This document shows positions 18,982 to 27,330 of a stretch of DNA of 64,000 bases, in pieces. Below the pieces are notes generated by a model that did not search any database, was not told the DNA's origin, and saw nothing but the letters and a program-made list of their open reading frames with translations. Position 1 is the stretch's first letter. Each line of letters begins with the position of its first letter. The DNA lies in the NCBI RefSeq assembly GCF_027924525.1, contig NZ_AP027040.1, positions 1,426,001 to 1,490,000 of the forward strand, written 5' to 3'. The translations under genes were made by a program, and so were the position numbers. Source of the DNA: Aurantimicrobium sp. INA4 (lineage in GTDB: Bacteria > Actinomycetota > Actinomycetes > Actinomycetales > Microbacteriaceae).

Positions 18982-21084
18982 TTAGCCAAATTTGGGAGCC
19001 GTGAGCTTCTTTCGTGGCCACCAGAACTTGTCCCCTGTCATAAATGCCAGGGCTGGAACAATCACTGTTCTTACCAGGAGGGTATCCAGCAGAACACCAA
19101 TACCGACGATGATGCCGATCTGGTAGAGAGCGATCAGTGGCAAGACACCGAGAACCGCGAAGACCGCTGCGAGCAAAATACCCGCGCTGGTAATCACACC
19201 ACCTGTTGTGGCCAAGGCACGAATCATGCCCTCCTTTGTGCCAAAGTGCACCGCTTCTTCCTGGGCTCTGGCAACAAGGAAGATGTTGTAGTCAACACCC
19301 AAGGCGACCAAGAACAGGAAGGAGAAGAGGAAGACGCTCAGATCAAGCGCGGGGATTCCCAACACGTTGGTGAACAACAGCCATGCTGCTCCCTGCGCTG
19401 CGAAGAAGGATGCCACGACTGTGAGCAGCAGCAAGATTGGTGCTACAAGTGCTCTCAACAAGAAGACAAGAACACCAAATACCAGCAGCAGAATCAGTGG
19501 GATCACAATCATCTGGTCGTGCGCATAAGCGGTGCGAACATCAAGTTGTTCAGCATCGAGTCCACCGACGAGAGCATCTGCGCCGTCAACGGTTGCCAGC
19601 TCTGTGCGCAGGTCCTTGATGGACTGATACGCCTCTTCAGAACCTGGTTCGCCGTCCAGGATCACATCGATGCGAGCGATGGAATCGTTCTGTGACACTT
19701 CAGTTGCCGACGCAACACCGCCTACTGATTCTGCAGCAGCAATCGCTTTGTCAGCACTGTCTTTGTTCACGATCACGATGGTGGGAGTGGTTGCCCCAGC
19801 AGGGAACGCTTCGGCAAGAACTTCCTGACCATAAACAGCCTCAGGCTTAACTCGGAACTGCTCAGTGCTGGACAGACCAACCTTGATTCCGGTTGCCCCC
19901 AGAGCGAGGGCAAAAAGGATTCCAAATCCAACGATGGAGATGATGACCGGACGCTTAGCAACACCTCGTCCGAGCTTGCCCCAAACACCCTTGAGTGATT
20001 TGTTTTCAGCACCAAGCTTGGGAACGAATGGCCAGAAGAGTCCGCGACCGAACACCACCAGTGATGCTGGCAGGAATACCAGGGCGGCAATCATGGCAAT
20101 CACGATTCCGGTGGCACACACAAGACCGAGTGCACGGTTTCCACCAAGCTCTGCAAGTGTGAGGGTCAGCAACGCCAAGGTCACTGTTGAGCCGGAGGCA
20201 ATAATTGCGGGGCCCGCACCGCGTAAGGCAGCTGCCATAGCCACGTGACGATCTTCGTTGCGGAGAAGTTCTTCCCGGTATCGGGCTATAAGGAGCAGGG
20301 CGTAGTTCGTTCCCGCACCAAAAACGAGTACGGACAAAATACCCGTGACAGAACCATCAGGAACTATTCCAAAAGCGGTTGCGACATTTCGACCAACCTG
20401 GCCGGCAACACCATCAGCGGTTCCTACTACCAAGAGCGGAACAATCCACAGCACAGGTGAGCGATAGGTCACGATCAGCAGAACCGCGACAACAATCACT
20501 GTGAAGAGCAACAGGGTGAAGTCTGCTCCAGCGAAAACACCAACCAGGTCTGCTTGGAATCCTTCAGGCCCTGTGACATAGGTGGTGATGCCGCTTGGCA
20601 GACCCTCTTGGGCTGTGGCACGAATTTCCTTGATGCGCTCGGCAACAACCTCAGTCTCATCGCTCTTTTCCAAAGGAATGGTCACGACCGCAGTGGTGTT
20701 GTCCTCGGAAACAATTGCTGGAGGAACGAAAGGTTCGCCGTTGACTTCTGCGTTAGAAAATTCGGTGAATTGCTCGTTCACACCACCGGTGGGTAGTTGA
20801 ACAATGGGGTTAAAGGTTCCTTGTAACCACTCAAGTTGAGAATCAGTGAAAGTACTGTCTGATTTGTAGACGACAACCGCAGCGGTGGAATTGGCCCCAG
20901 GCAAATCCTTCACAGCTTCATTGACCAAAGCTGTCTCACTGTCGGAAGGCAGACCGTTGGTGGGGTTTGTTTCAGTCGTCGCAGCACGGAATGGGCCCAG
21001 CGCTAATGCCGCCAGGATAAATCCAACAACGATGGTGGCCCAGGCAGTTTTCCTACCCGTGATGAATGAGATGAGACGATTCAT
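18982..21084 (-). CDS. MMPL-family RND-type exporter
   Basis: A membrane transporter of about 700 residues in the MMPL family: one N-terminal helix, a large outer domain (residues about 35-180), a block of helices containing VLVFGAGTNYALLLIARYRE, a second outer domain, and a second block with FLVALGVDYNIFLVARAQEE. The GTNY/GVDY Asp/Tyr segments belong to the proton relay. It likely exports lipids or hydrophobic drugs. A GTG at 21117 is in frame, but the ATG at 21084 has AAGGAAA just ahead and starts directly before the first helix, so it is preferred. It is divergent from a MarR gene, its probable repressor. Confidence 0.92.
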   Translation of the reverse strand: MNRLISFITGRKTAWATIVVGFILAALALGPFRAATTETNPTNGLPSDSETALVNEAVKDLPGANSTAAVVVYKSDSTFTDSQLEWLQGTFNPIVQLPTGGVNEQFTEFSNAEVNGEPFVPPAIVSEDNTTAVVTIPLEKSDETEVVAERIKEIRATAQEGLPSGITTYVTGPEGFQADLVGVFAGADFTLLLFTVIVVAVLLIVTYRSPVLWIVPLLVVGTADGVAGQVGRNVATAFGIVPDGSVTGILSVLVFGAGTNYALLLIARYREELLRNEDRHVAMAAALRGAGPAIIASGSTVTLALLTLTLAELGGNRALGLVCATGIVIAMIAALVFLPASLVVFGRGLFWPFVPKLGAENKSLKGVWGKLGRGVAKRPVIISIVGFGILFALALGATGIKVGLSSTEQFRVKPEAVYGQEVLAEAFPAGATTPTIVIVNKDSADKAIAAAESVGGVASATEVSQNDSIARIDVILDGEPGSEEAYQSIKDLRTELATVDGADALVGGLDAEQLDVRTAYAHDQMIVIPLILLLVFGVLVFLLRALVAPILLLLTVVASFFAAQGAAWLLFTNVLGIPALDLSVFLFSFLFLVALGVDYNIFLVARAQEEAVHFGTKEGMIRALATTGGVITSAGILLAAVFAVLGVLPLIALYQIGIIVGIGVLLDTLLVRTVIVPALAFMTGDKFWWPRKKLTAPKFG

Positions 21085-21142
21085 GAATTTCCTTGGAGTT
21101 GTGGCAACCTTCGACACAGTTGGCTAGATGAAGTCAACTTAA

Positions 21143-21155
21143 TTCGACAGTCGAA
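21143..21155. promoter_or_regulatory. Palindromic operator candidate for the MarR regulator
   Basis: TTCGACAGTCGAA is a perfect 6+1+6 palindrome in the middle of the MMPL/marR divergent gap. A further TTCGA lies 3 nt beyond its right side. Size and place suit a MarR dimer site controlling both genes. Confidence 0.6.
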
Positions 21156-21181
21156 CTATTCGATAGCTAAAATATATATCA

Positions 21182-21643
21182 ATGGATGAACAAAGCCAAA
21201 CAGAAGAAGCCTTATTTGGCCACCGCGCCACAAGGCTGCTTCGCTCTGTCATTCAAGAGAGTGAAGAATACTCAAAAACTGTTGGCCAGCACTTGATGGT
21301 GAATCAGACTGATCTCCAAGCAATGACCCACCTGATTGAAAATGGACCGATGTCCGCAGGAGATCTTGCCAAGTCTGTAGGACTCAGCCCCGCCGCGGGG
21401 ACCACCATGATTGACAGACTGGTTGAAGTTGGCCACGTCTCACGAGAATCTCATCCCACCGACCGCAGGGCAGTAGTTGTTGTTCCCAACCCTCAATCGG
21501 TTGCAAGTGCTTGGCAAAGAATCATGCCTTTGATTAGTGCCAGTGAATCTATCCTCGATGATATGAACGAGGAGGAGCGAGCTGCAGTGGAAAAGTATCT
21601 TGCCCTGATGCTGACGGCATACAAAGCAGAAGCTGAAAAGTAG
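21182..21643 (+). CDS. MarR-family transcriptional regulator
   Basis: A 153-residue MarR-type dimeric repressor. The helix-turn-helix is GPMSAGDLAKSVGLSPAAGT (about residues 58-77), followed by MIDRLVEVGHVSRESHPTDRRAVVVV, the recognition-helix tail and wing with the conserved Asp-Arg-Arg. The C-terminal helices form the dimer interface. It is divergent from the MMPL exporter with a perfect palindrome between the two, so it probably represses the exporter and itself and responds to a compound the exporter removes. TAAAAT lies about 8 nt ahead of the ATG with no clear Shine-Dalgarno site. Confidence 0.92.
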   Translation: MDEQSQTEEALFGHRATRLLRSVIQESEEYSKTVGQHLMVNQTDLQAMTHLIENGPMSAGDLAKSVGLSPAAGTTMIDRLVEVGHVSRESHPTDRRAVVVVPNPQSVASAWQRIMPLISASESILDDMNEEERAAVEKYLALMLTAYKAEAEK

Positions 21644-21650
21644 CTAAAGA

Positions 21651-21679
21651 AAAAAGCCTCCCAAGTTGGGAGGCTTTTT
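21651..21679. terminator. Bidirectional terminator between marR and tRNA-Tyr
   Basis: AAAAAGCCTCCC, a short AAGTT-type loop and GGGAGGCTTTTT. Poly-A on the left and poly-T on the right make it a good intrinsic terminator for both the rightward marR and the leftward tRNA-Tyr. Confidence 0.9.
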
Positions 21680-21684
21680 GATTG

Positions 21685-21766
21685 TGGCAAGTGAGGGATT
21701 CGAACCCCCGAAGGCTGAGCCGTCTGATTTACAGTCAGATCCCTTTGGCCGCTAGGGTAACTTGCC
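21685..21766 (-). tRNA. tRNA-Tyr (GTA)
   Basis: Minus-strand class II tRNA of 82 nt: acceptor GGCAAGT/ACTTGCC, anticodon stem TCTGA/TCAGA with loop CTGTAAA (anticodon GTA), a long variable arm, T arm with GTTCGAATCC, and discriminator A. The CCA tail is not fully encoded. Confidence 0.95.
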
Positions 21767-21842
21767 GTTGCAAACTTCTTGAATACTCAAGAGTGCCTCT
21801 CAACAATACCGGGATGACGCGATTGTCGAAAATCGGCGTGAA

Positions 21843-22652
21843 CTACTTGGATTTTTCTGCGTACTCTTTGGCTTTGTTGGAGACATCCTGAGCGTAAGTA
21901 TTTGATGCGTTGTATCCGCGGAGAGCCTTGCGCCACCCTTCAGGTGTTGAGAGGTCTCCCCCGCTGAAACAGAGATACCGTCCTGCTGCGAAGGCAGAGT
22001 CATCAATGTTTTGGCCATCTTCAATTCCGTCACCGTTTCCATCGCTGTGCCATGCTGCCCAGGTTGGTGGAATAAATTGCATGGGGCCAACAGCACGGTC
22101 AAACTCGGCAGTGCCATCAAAGTTTCCGTCGTCAAAATCAGGGAGAGCTTTGGTGTTGTTTTTGCCATCGAGAGGAATGCCATAAATAGGCTCACTCATA
22201 TTTCCGTTGCTCTTGACCTTGCCACCGAAAATAGTTCCGTGTCGAGATTCCACCCAACCAATTCCGGCAAGAGTGTTCCACGACAACTTGCACTCTGGCT
22301 TATAGGCGTTCAGCTGCAACGCAACACCGGCATAGGCGGTGAGAACTCGCTTCGGAATTCCCGTTTTTTCTGACGTGGCTTTGACCCACGTGGGGTCCGC
22401 CAAGCCTGCAACAGGTGAGTTAGCTAAGTCATAGTTAGTGACCCCCTCCTTCACCGGAGGCAGCGCCGCTGCCTCCGGAAGGAGAGAAACGGCAAACTCA
22501 TCTACGGTCGGGGTAGGCGTTGGGGTTGCTGTTGAGGTGTTTTCTGCAACTGACGATTGCCCTCCGACGCATGAGGTGAACCACCAAATTCCCAGCACAA
22601 ACACCGCAAACACCGTGAGTGTGCGGTTACGTCTAACGCGTCGAGAAGCCAT
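21843..22652 (-). CDS. Secreted lytic transglycosylase (SLT family)
   Basis: A 269-residue exported or anchored protein: basic start RRVRRNR, hydrophobic segment TVFAVFVLGIWWFTSC (about residues 12-27) ending in a Cys that may be a lipidation site, then a Thr/Pro linker (TPTPTPTVDEF). The catalytic domain has WNTLAGIGWVESRHGTIFGG with the catalytic Glu, AVGPMQFIPPTWAAWHSDGN, and an EF-hand-like DGNGDGIEDGQNIDD. The rest (FAAGRYLCFSGGDL, ALRGYNASNTYAQDV) is typical of SLT_2 transglycosylases that cleave peptidoglycan glycan strands. Good Shine-Dalgarno GGAAGGA. Confidence 0.9.
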   Translation of the reverse strand: MASRRVRRNRTLTVFAVFVLGIWWFTSCVGGQSSVAENTSTATPTPTPTVDEFAVSLLPEAAALPPVKEGVTNYDLANSPVAGLADPTWVKATSEKTGIPKRVLTAYAGVALQLNAYKPECKLSWNTLAGIGWVESRHGTIFGGKVKSNGNMSEPIYGIPLDGKNNTKALPDFDDGNFDGTAEFDRAVGPMQFIPPTWAAWHSDGNGDGIEDGQNIDDSAFAAGRYLCFSGGDLSTPEGWRKALRGYNASNTYAQDVSNKAKEYAEKSK

Positions 22653-22705
22653 GTCCTTCCATTCTGAGGGGCACAGCTGGCAATCTGCCGAAGGCTGGGC
22701 TTAGA

Positions 22706-22711
22706 TAACAT
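22706..22711 (+). promoter_or_regulatory. Leaderless-type -10 of the yajQ-family gene
   Basis: TAACAT with exactly 6 nt to the ATG at 22718; no Shine-Dalgarno sequence fits. Confidence 0.5.
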
Positions 22712-22717
22712 GGACTC

Positions 22718-23206
22718 ATGGCAGATTCATCATTTGACGTAGTAAGCAAGGTCGACAAAATGGAGACCGATAACGCACTCAACCAGGCAGTTAAAGAGGT
22801 TGAACAGCGCTATGACTTCAAGAATGTAGGCGCATCCATCGAATGGAGCGGCGACAAAATTCTGATGAAGGCGAACTCAGAAGAACGAGTCAAAGCCATC
22901 CTCGACGTTTTCGAACAGAAGCTCATCAAGCGTGGAATCTCATTGCGCAGTCTTGACGCGGGTGACCCCTTCCCCTCGGGTAAAGAATTCCGCATTGAAG
23001 CCAAAATGAAAGAGGGCATCGATCAGGAAAACGCGAAGAAAGTCACCAAGCTCATTCGCGACGAGGGCCCCAAGTCTGTCAAAGCACAGATTCAGGGCGA
23101 TGAAGTGCGGGTTTCTTCAAAGAGCCGCGATGACCTACAGGCAACCATGGCACTGCTGAAAAACGCAGACCTGCCCGTTGCATTGCAGTTTGTGAACTTC
23201 CGCTAA
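22718..23206 (+). CDS. YajQ-family nucleotide-binding protein
   Basis: A 162-residue protein of the YajQ/UPF0234 family, with the complete conserved sequence: [20 protein letters not shown] at the start, [60 protein letters not shown] and the end [16 protein letters not shown]. It has a two-domain ferredoxin-like fold. Some members bind cyclic di-GMP and act with transcription factors, but that function is not established in Actinobacteria. It is isolated and convergent with the carboxylesterase gene. Confidence 0.95.
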   Translation: MADSSFDVVSKVDKMETDNALNQAVKEVEQRYDFKNVGASIEWSGDKILMKANSEERVKAILDVFEQKLIKRGISLRSLDAGDPFPSGKEFRIEAKMKEGIDQENAKKVTKLIRDEGPKSVKAQIQGDEVRVSSKSRDDLQATMALLKNADLPVALQFVNFR

Positions 23207-23217
23207 ACCCTCGCGGC

Positions 23218-24783
23218 TTATTTGAAGCCGAGTATCTGCTCACCCCACGCCTTGCGAATATCTCCGTCGGGGTCGTTCTCAATGGAATCTGTCCCGTTAA
23301 TGATGAGGGTCGCACGGGTGGTTTCGTCATAGCGCGGCCAGGTGAGGTCGTGACCGGTTTCTGAATCAACCGTTTGGGGATCAGAGGTTCTGGCAAAACT
23401 GGTCCAACGTGCTTGAATTCGCTGAGAAATAACCCACGCTTCTTTCAGTCCGCCCAACCTAAACTGCAGCGCCTTCTTGTTCATCTTAAGCGGCAGGGTT
23501 CCAAAGACATAGGGCAACTCTGTCGCATGGCTTGCACCAATACCCAGCAGTTTCATGAGGGGTGGTGCCTGGTCGAAGCGATACATCCAGGTGGGGGCCA
23601 CTTTCGAATGAGCTTCTGCAACCCAGACTGAAGGCATTCGGAATCCTGCGTCGCGAGAGATTTCCATCGCACCCTTTTGCTTAGGGAAATCAGGATAAGC
23701 ATCCAGTATTCGTTCTTCGTCGAAGTCTTTGTCTGGATGATCTTTGGACATTAGGTCGAACATTTCCTGAATGCTGGATTCACTAATGGGCATCAGGGGA
23801 GATTTCATCATTTTGAACAATGCAGCTTCGTCTTTGTTCGTTCCGATGATGAGCGGAACTTTGTGTTGCTTTCCGTCGCGGAAAGTTTGCACCGGATAGT
23901 GAGGAACGAATCTTCCGTCAACAATGGGGGCAAAAGCAACCGTTCCCGGCCACGTCAACGAGACGTGGTCGAGCAATTTGGTTGTAAAGGATGCCAACGT
24001 CTTGGCATCGGTTTCACGCAGATACCGAGGGGCGTCTTTTGTGCTCACTCCCATCAACTCGAGATACGCATGCGCAACGAGAGCTGCACGTTCTGGTTTG
24101 TAGACACTGGTGGCTGGTGAACTTTCCGCAATTGCTTTGTGGAAAAGCCCTTTCGCCTCGGGCATTGTCATCAATGTGGTAACACAACCACCACCAGCCG
24201 ATTCACCAAAGAGGGTCACGTCATCAGGATTTCCCCCGAATGCCGCAATGTTGTTTTTCACCCACTGCAACGCGAGCACAAGATCAGTCAGACCCATGTT
24301 GTTCTCGAAACTGGGATCAAGCGAACTGAAATCTAGCCACCCGAGCGCACCGAGTCGATAGTTCACGGTGACGATAATGACATCGCCGTTTTCAGCCAAG
24401 GAACGGCCGTTGTAGACAGCCTGGGATGAAAACCCGATGAAATACGCACCACCGTGAATCCAGACCATGACGGGTTTGGGCTTATCTCCAGGCTTTGGGA
24501 TTGGTGCCCAAATGTTCAGATTGAGACAATCCTCGTCAATCTCAACCCCAGGAGGAATGGGTATGAGCTTGGTTGGCTCCTGTGGTGCAATATTCCCAAA
24601 TTCAAGCGCGTCTCGGGTGCCCTGCCAAGGTTCAACAGGCACAGACCTGCGATAGCGAAAGTCTCCCACGGGGGCTTTACCATAGGGCACACCCAGCCAG
24701 CGGTGTGTGTTTCCATCTTGGGTGCCGCGCACAACACCGGCTGTCGTAGTAACCAAGAGCGAGGGGTCAGAAAAAGCGTCCAT
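23218..24783 (-). CDS. Type B carboxylesterase
   Basis: A 521-residue alpha/beta-hydrolase of the carboxylesterase/lipase B family. It has TTAGVVRGTQDGNTHRWLGVPYGKAPVG at the start, EDCLNLNIWAP, the oxyanion region VMVWIHGGAYFIGFSSQ, the nucleophile elbow TLFGESAGGGCVTTL (Ser about 190-200), a Glu from the GTNKDEAALF region, and a His in GIGASHATELPYVFG. All catalytic residues are present and there is no signal peptide, so it is a cytosolic esterase of unknown substrate. It begins 3 nt after the stop of the upstream hydrolase gene, so the two form an operon. Confidence 0.92.
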   Translation of the reverse strand: MDAFSDPSLLVTTTAGVVRGTQDGNTHRWLGVPYGKAPVGDFRYRRSVPVEPWQGTRDALEFGNIAPQEPTKLIPIPPGVEIDEDCLNLNIWAPIPKPGDKPKPVMVWIHGGAYFIGFSSQAVYNGRSLAENGDVIIVTVNYRLGALGWLDFSSLDPSFENNMGLTDLVLALQWVKNNIAAFGGNPDDVTLFGESAGGGCVTTLMTMPEAKGLFHKAIAESSPATSVYKPERAALVAHAYLELMGVSTKDAPRYLRETDAKTLASFTTKLLDHVSLTWPGTVAFAPIVDGRFVPHYPVQTFRDGKQHKVPLIIGTNKDEAALFKMMKSPLMPISESSIQEMFDLMSKDHPDKDFDEERILDAYPDFPKQKGAMEISRDAGFRMPSVWVAEAHSKVAPTWMYRFDQAPPLMKLLGIGASHATELPYVFGTLPLKMNKKALQFRLGGLKEAWVISQRIQARWTSFARTSDPQTVDSETGHDLTWPRYDETTRATLIINGTDSIENDPDGDIRKAWGEQILGFK

Positions 24784-24786
24784 GTT

Positions 24787-25860
24787 CTAAAGGTAGGCCT
24801 TCAACCAGCGAGTTAGTTCAGCAAATGCTTTCTGCCGCACGGGACGCGCAGAAAGGATGACGTCATGCATAGCGTTCTCAATACGAGACAAGGTGACGAG
24901 TTTGCCCAGATGGTGAACGCGGGCTGCCACAATATTCACATCGATAGCAACATCTGCTTTCTTCATATCTGGGCTCCACCTGGGCACTAACAAACTCTTG
25001 GTGGATAACCAGGTGAATACCGGCGCATCAATATCTAAGCCGGCAGCGACTTTGGCGTGGCCTGTCAAGATCGCGTTCAACCAGGCAGGACGAACAGGGA
25101 AACCGTGTTCTGGGCGCCAGTCAAGATTGAATTCCCATTCACCATCTTTGTGAATGTCGATGGTGCGCGAGTAAAAACCAAAGTCAATGCTTGGCATCTT
25201 GGTTTTTGGATTCAGTTTCGCTCCAGCACGTAAGGCAGGAGTTACAAGTGCTCGTGCCGCAGCAGTGAGTTGATATTCCAACCAAGGACTGTTCAGCACA
25301 ACAGCATCGGCACGGCCAGGATTGCGATCTGCCCACAAGCTCAACACCAGCCCGCCGGTGGAGTGGCCCATCAACACAAGTTTGCGGCCAGCTGCGGCAT
25401 GAGAGTCAGATTGTGACTTCTTGGTGCCATGGCCCATGACCTCGAGAGCTAGCTCGATTTCTTCGTCATAGTCAGACAGGTCTTCAATGAAACCTTCCGA
25501 TTGGCCTTGCCGAATACTCCTGCCATATTTGCGCAAGTCGAGTGCATAAAACTGGGCTCCCTGCGAGCGCCAATATTCCGCCAAGTTCTTTTGGAAAAAG
25601 TAGTCAGACCAGCCATGGATGTAGAGAACATCGGTATTTGTTGCGACCTGCTCTGCTTTACCCACTAAACGAGAGAAGAACGATGGAACCTTCGGCGGAA
25701 GTGCTTTGACCAGGGTTGCGACCACCTCACCTTCGGCGTCAGGTTTGAGTTCGAGGGTTGCCTGCAAATACCCGATACCAAATACGTCGGGTTTCCAGGT
25801 GACTGACTTATCCACAATTCCATTGTGTACCCGAAATATGTTGTGGGACTGTGAATTCAC
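24787..25860 (-). CDS. Alpha/beta hydrolase (serine hydrolase, lysophospholipase-like)
   Basis: A 357-residue alpha/beta hydrolase with a GTG start. The strand-helix pattern begins TDVLYIHGWSDYFFQKNLAEYW, followed by FYALDLRKYGRSIRQGQSEG, the nucleophile elbow LVLMGHSTGGLVLSLWADR (Ser about 170), and the C-terminal HHLGKLVTLSRIENAMHDVI holding the likely catalytic His. The overall layout resembles monoacylglycerol lipase/lysophospholipase types. The substrate is unknown. It forms an operon with the carboxylesterase downstream; TATGAT lies 8 nt ahead of the GTG. Confidence 0.88.
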   Translation of the reverse strand: MNSQSHNIFRVHNGIVDKSVTWKPDVFGIGYLQATLELKPDAEGEVVATLVKALPPKVPSFFSRLVGKAEQVATNTDVLYIHGWSDYFFQKNLAEYWRSQGAQFYALDLRKYGRSIRQGQSEGFIEDLSDYDEEIELALEVMGHGTKKSQSDSHAAAGRKLVLMGHSTGGLVLSLWADRNPGRADAVVLNSPWLEYQLTAAARALVTPALRAGAKLNPKTKMPSIDFGFYSRTIDIHKDGEWEFNLDWRPEHGFPVRPAWLNAILTGHAKVAAGLDIDAPVFTWLSTKSLLVPRWSPDMKKADVAIDVNIVAARVHHLGKLVTLSRIENAMHDVILSARPVRQKAFAELTRWLKAYL

Positions 25861-25868
25861 GGATTAGC

Positions 25869-25874
25869 ATCATA
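25869..25874 (-). promoter_or_regulatory. Leaderless-type -10 of the alpha/beta hydrolase gene
   Basis: TATGAT on the minus strand with 8 nt to the GTG start; no Shine-Dalgarno lies between. Confidence 0.45.
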
Positions 25875-25877
25875 TAG

Positions 25878-25891
25878 TGAGGAAATCCTCA
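25878..25891. promoter_or_regulatory. Short palindrome upstream of the hydrolase promoter
   Basis: TGAGGA-AA-TCCTCA, a perfect 6-bp inverted repeat immediately upstream of the presumed -10 of the hydrolase gene and in the divergent gap to the aminotransferase gene. It is a possible operator; no regulator is encoded nearby. Confidence 0.3.
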
Positions 25892-25970
25892 GTAAATATG
25901 GCTACGAACTATCAATTTCGCCAGTAAATTCTCAAATTTGCTACTTATTTCGTATCCGCAAAGGAAAATG

Positions 25971-27326
25971 ATGATTGACAGAACCCGTTTAGCTGAACTC
26001 TTTGACCGCGAGCGCGCCACGTTCACTGCCGCGCACCCCAAGTCACAGGCCGCCTACGAAAACGCTACCCACCTCTTTGGCCGCGTTCCCATGACCTGGA
26101 TGAACAAGAAAGCTGGTGGCTTCCCCATTTATCTCGACCGCGCCAAAGGAAACCGCGTGTGGGATATTGACGGACACGAATACATCGACTTTGCTCTTGG
26201 AGACACCGGCTCGATGGCAGGTCACTCCAACCCCGACGTTGTCGCCGCAATTAAGAAGCGTGTCGACGAACAAGGTGGTCTCACCACCATGCTTCCCACC
26301 GAAGACGCCGAGTGGGTGGGTGCAGAACTGTCACGCCGCTTCGGAATGGATAAGTGGAGCTTCTCTCTCACAGCAACTGATGCGAACCGTTGGGCTATTC
26401 GATTGGTACGTGCACTGACAGGTCGCAGCAAGATCCTGTTCCACTCATACTGCTACCACGGTTCCGTAGACGAATCGCTGATTGTGGTGGGACCTGACGG
26501 TCACGGAATGAGTCGACCAGGCAATGTGGGGGAACCCGTTGATGTCACAATGACAAGCCGTGTTGCTGAGTTCAATGACCTCGAGATGCTCGAGCGTGAA
26601 TTGGCCAACGGCGATGTTGCAGCTGTACTCATCGAGCCTGCACTGACCAACATCGGTATTGTGCTGCCAGATCCTGGTTACCACGAAGGTGTTCGTGCTC
26701 TCACTCGTAAATACGGAACCCTGCTCATCATCGATGAGACCCACACCTTCTCTGCAGGCCCTGGCGGTATGACCCAGCGTGACAACCTGGAGCCTGACAT
26801 CGTGATCATTGGTAAGTCCATTGCCGGCGGTATTCCAACCGGTGCCTATGGTCTCAGTGCAGACTTCGCAGAGAAAGCCTTGGCTCGCACCGACCTCGAC
26901 TTAGTCGACATGGGTGGTGTGGGCGGAACCCTGGCTGGAAACCCACTCTCTGTTGCAGCCATGAGAGCAACGCTCGAGAACGTCCTCACTGAGGAAGCTT
27001 TCGACAAGATGATTGCTACCGCGACAGTCTTCAACGACGGCGTTCAAGAGCTCTTTGACAAGTACGACCTGCCTTGGTCGATTAACCAATTGGGAGCTCG
27101 TGCTGAATACCGTTTTGCAAAGCCCTACCCCAAGAACGGTACTGAGGCGAACGCCGCCGCCGACGGTGAGCTCGAAGACTTCCTTCACCTCTACCTTGCT
27201 AACCGTGGCATTTTGCTCACGCCTTTCCACAACATGGCCTTGATGTGCCCCACCACCACGGTGGAGGATGTCCAGAAGCATCACGAAGTATTTGAAGAAG
27301 CGATAAAAGAATTGTTGGGACAATAG
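25971..27326 (+). CDS. Class III aminotransferase (PLP), first of a tandem pair
   Basis: About 451 residues, PLP-dependent class III (omega/glutamate-1-semialdehyde-like) aminotransferase. Features are VWDIDGHEYIDFALGDTGSM (substrate side), ATDANRWAIRLVRALTGRSK, FHSYCYHGSVDESL, LLIIDETHTFSAGPGG with the PLP Asp, and IIGKSIAGGIPTGAYG with the Schiff-base Lys. The GSAM-like LIIDETHT supports this branch, but hemA/hemL context is missing, so it is not called HemL. Two ATGs in tandem follow AAAGGAAA; the second (25971) has better spacing. The next aminotransferase begins 4 nt after its stop. Confidence 0.88.
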   Translation: MIDRTRLAELFDRERATFTAAHPKSQAAYENATHLFGRVPMTWMNKKAGGFPIYLDRAKGNRVWDIDGHEYIDFALGDTGSMAGHSNPDVVAAIKKRVDEQGGLTTMLPTEDAEWVGAELSRRFGMDKWSFSLTATDANRWAIRLVRALTGRSKILFHSYCYHGSVDESLIVVGPDGHGMSRPGNVGEPVDVTMTSRVAEFNDLEMLERELANGDVAAVLIEPALTNIGIVLPDPGYHEGVRALTRKYGTLLIIDETHTFSAGPGGMTQRDNLEPDIVIIGKSIAGGIPTGAYGLSADFAEKALARTDLDLVDMGGVGGTLAGNPLSVAAMRATLENVLTEEAFDKMIATATVFNDGVQELFDKYDLPWSINQLGARAEYRFAKPYPKNGTEANAAADGELEDFLHLYLANRGILLTPFHNMALMCPTTTVEDVQKHHEVFEEAIKELLGQ

Positions 27327-27330
27327 GCTC

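Noticed and set aside
25971-27326. Naming the first aminotransferase HemL
   Set aside because: It shares the PLP Asp and Lys motifs of glutamate-1-semialdehyde aminotransferase but no haem-synthesis gene is near and the neighbour is a second aminotransferase.
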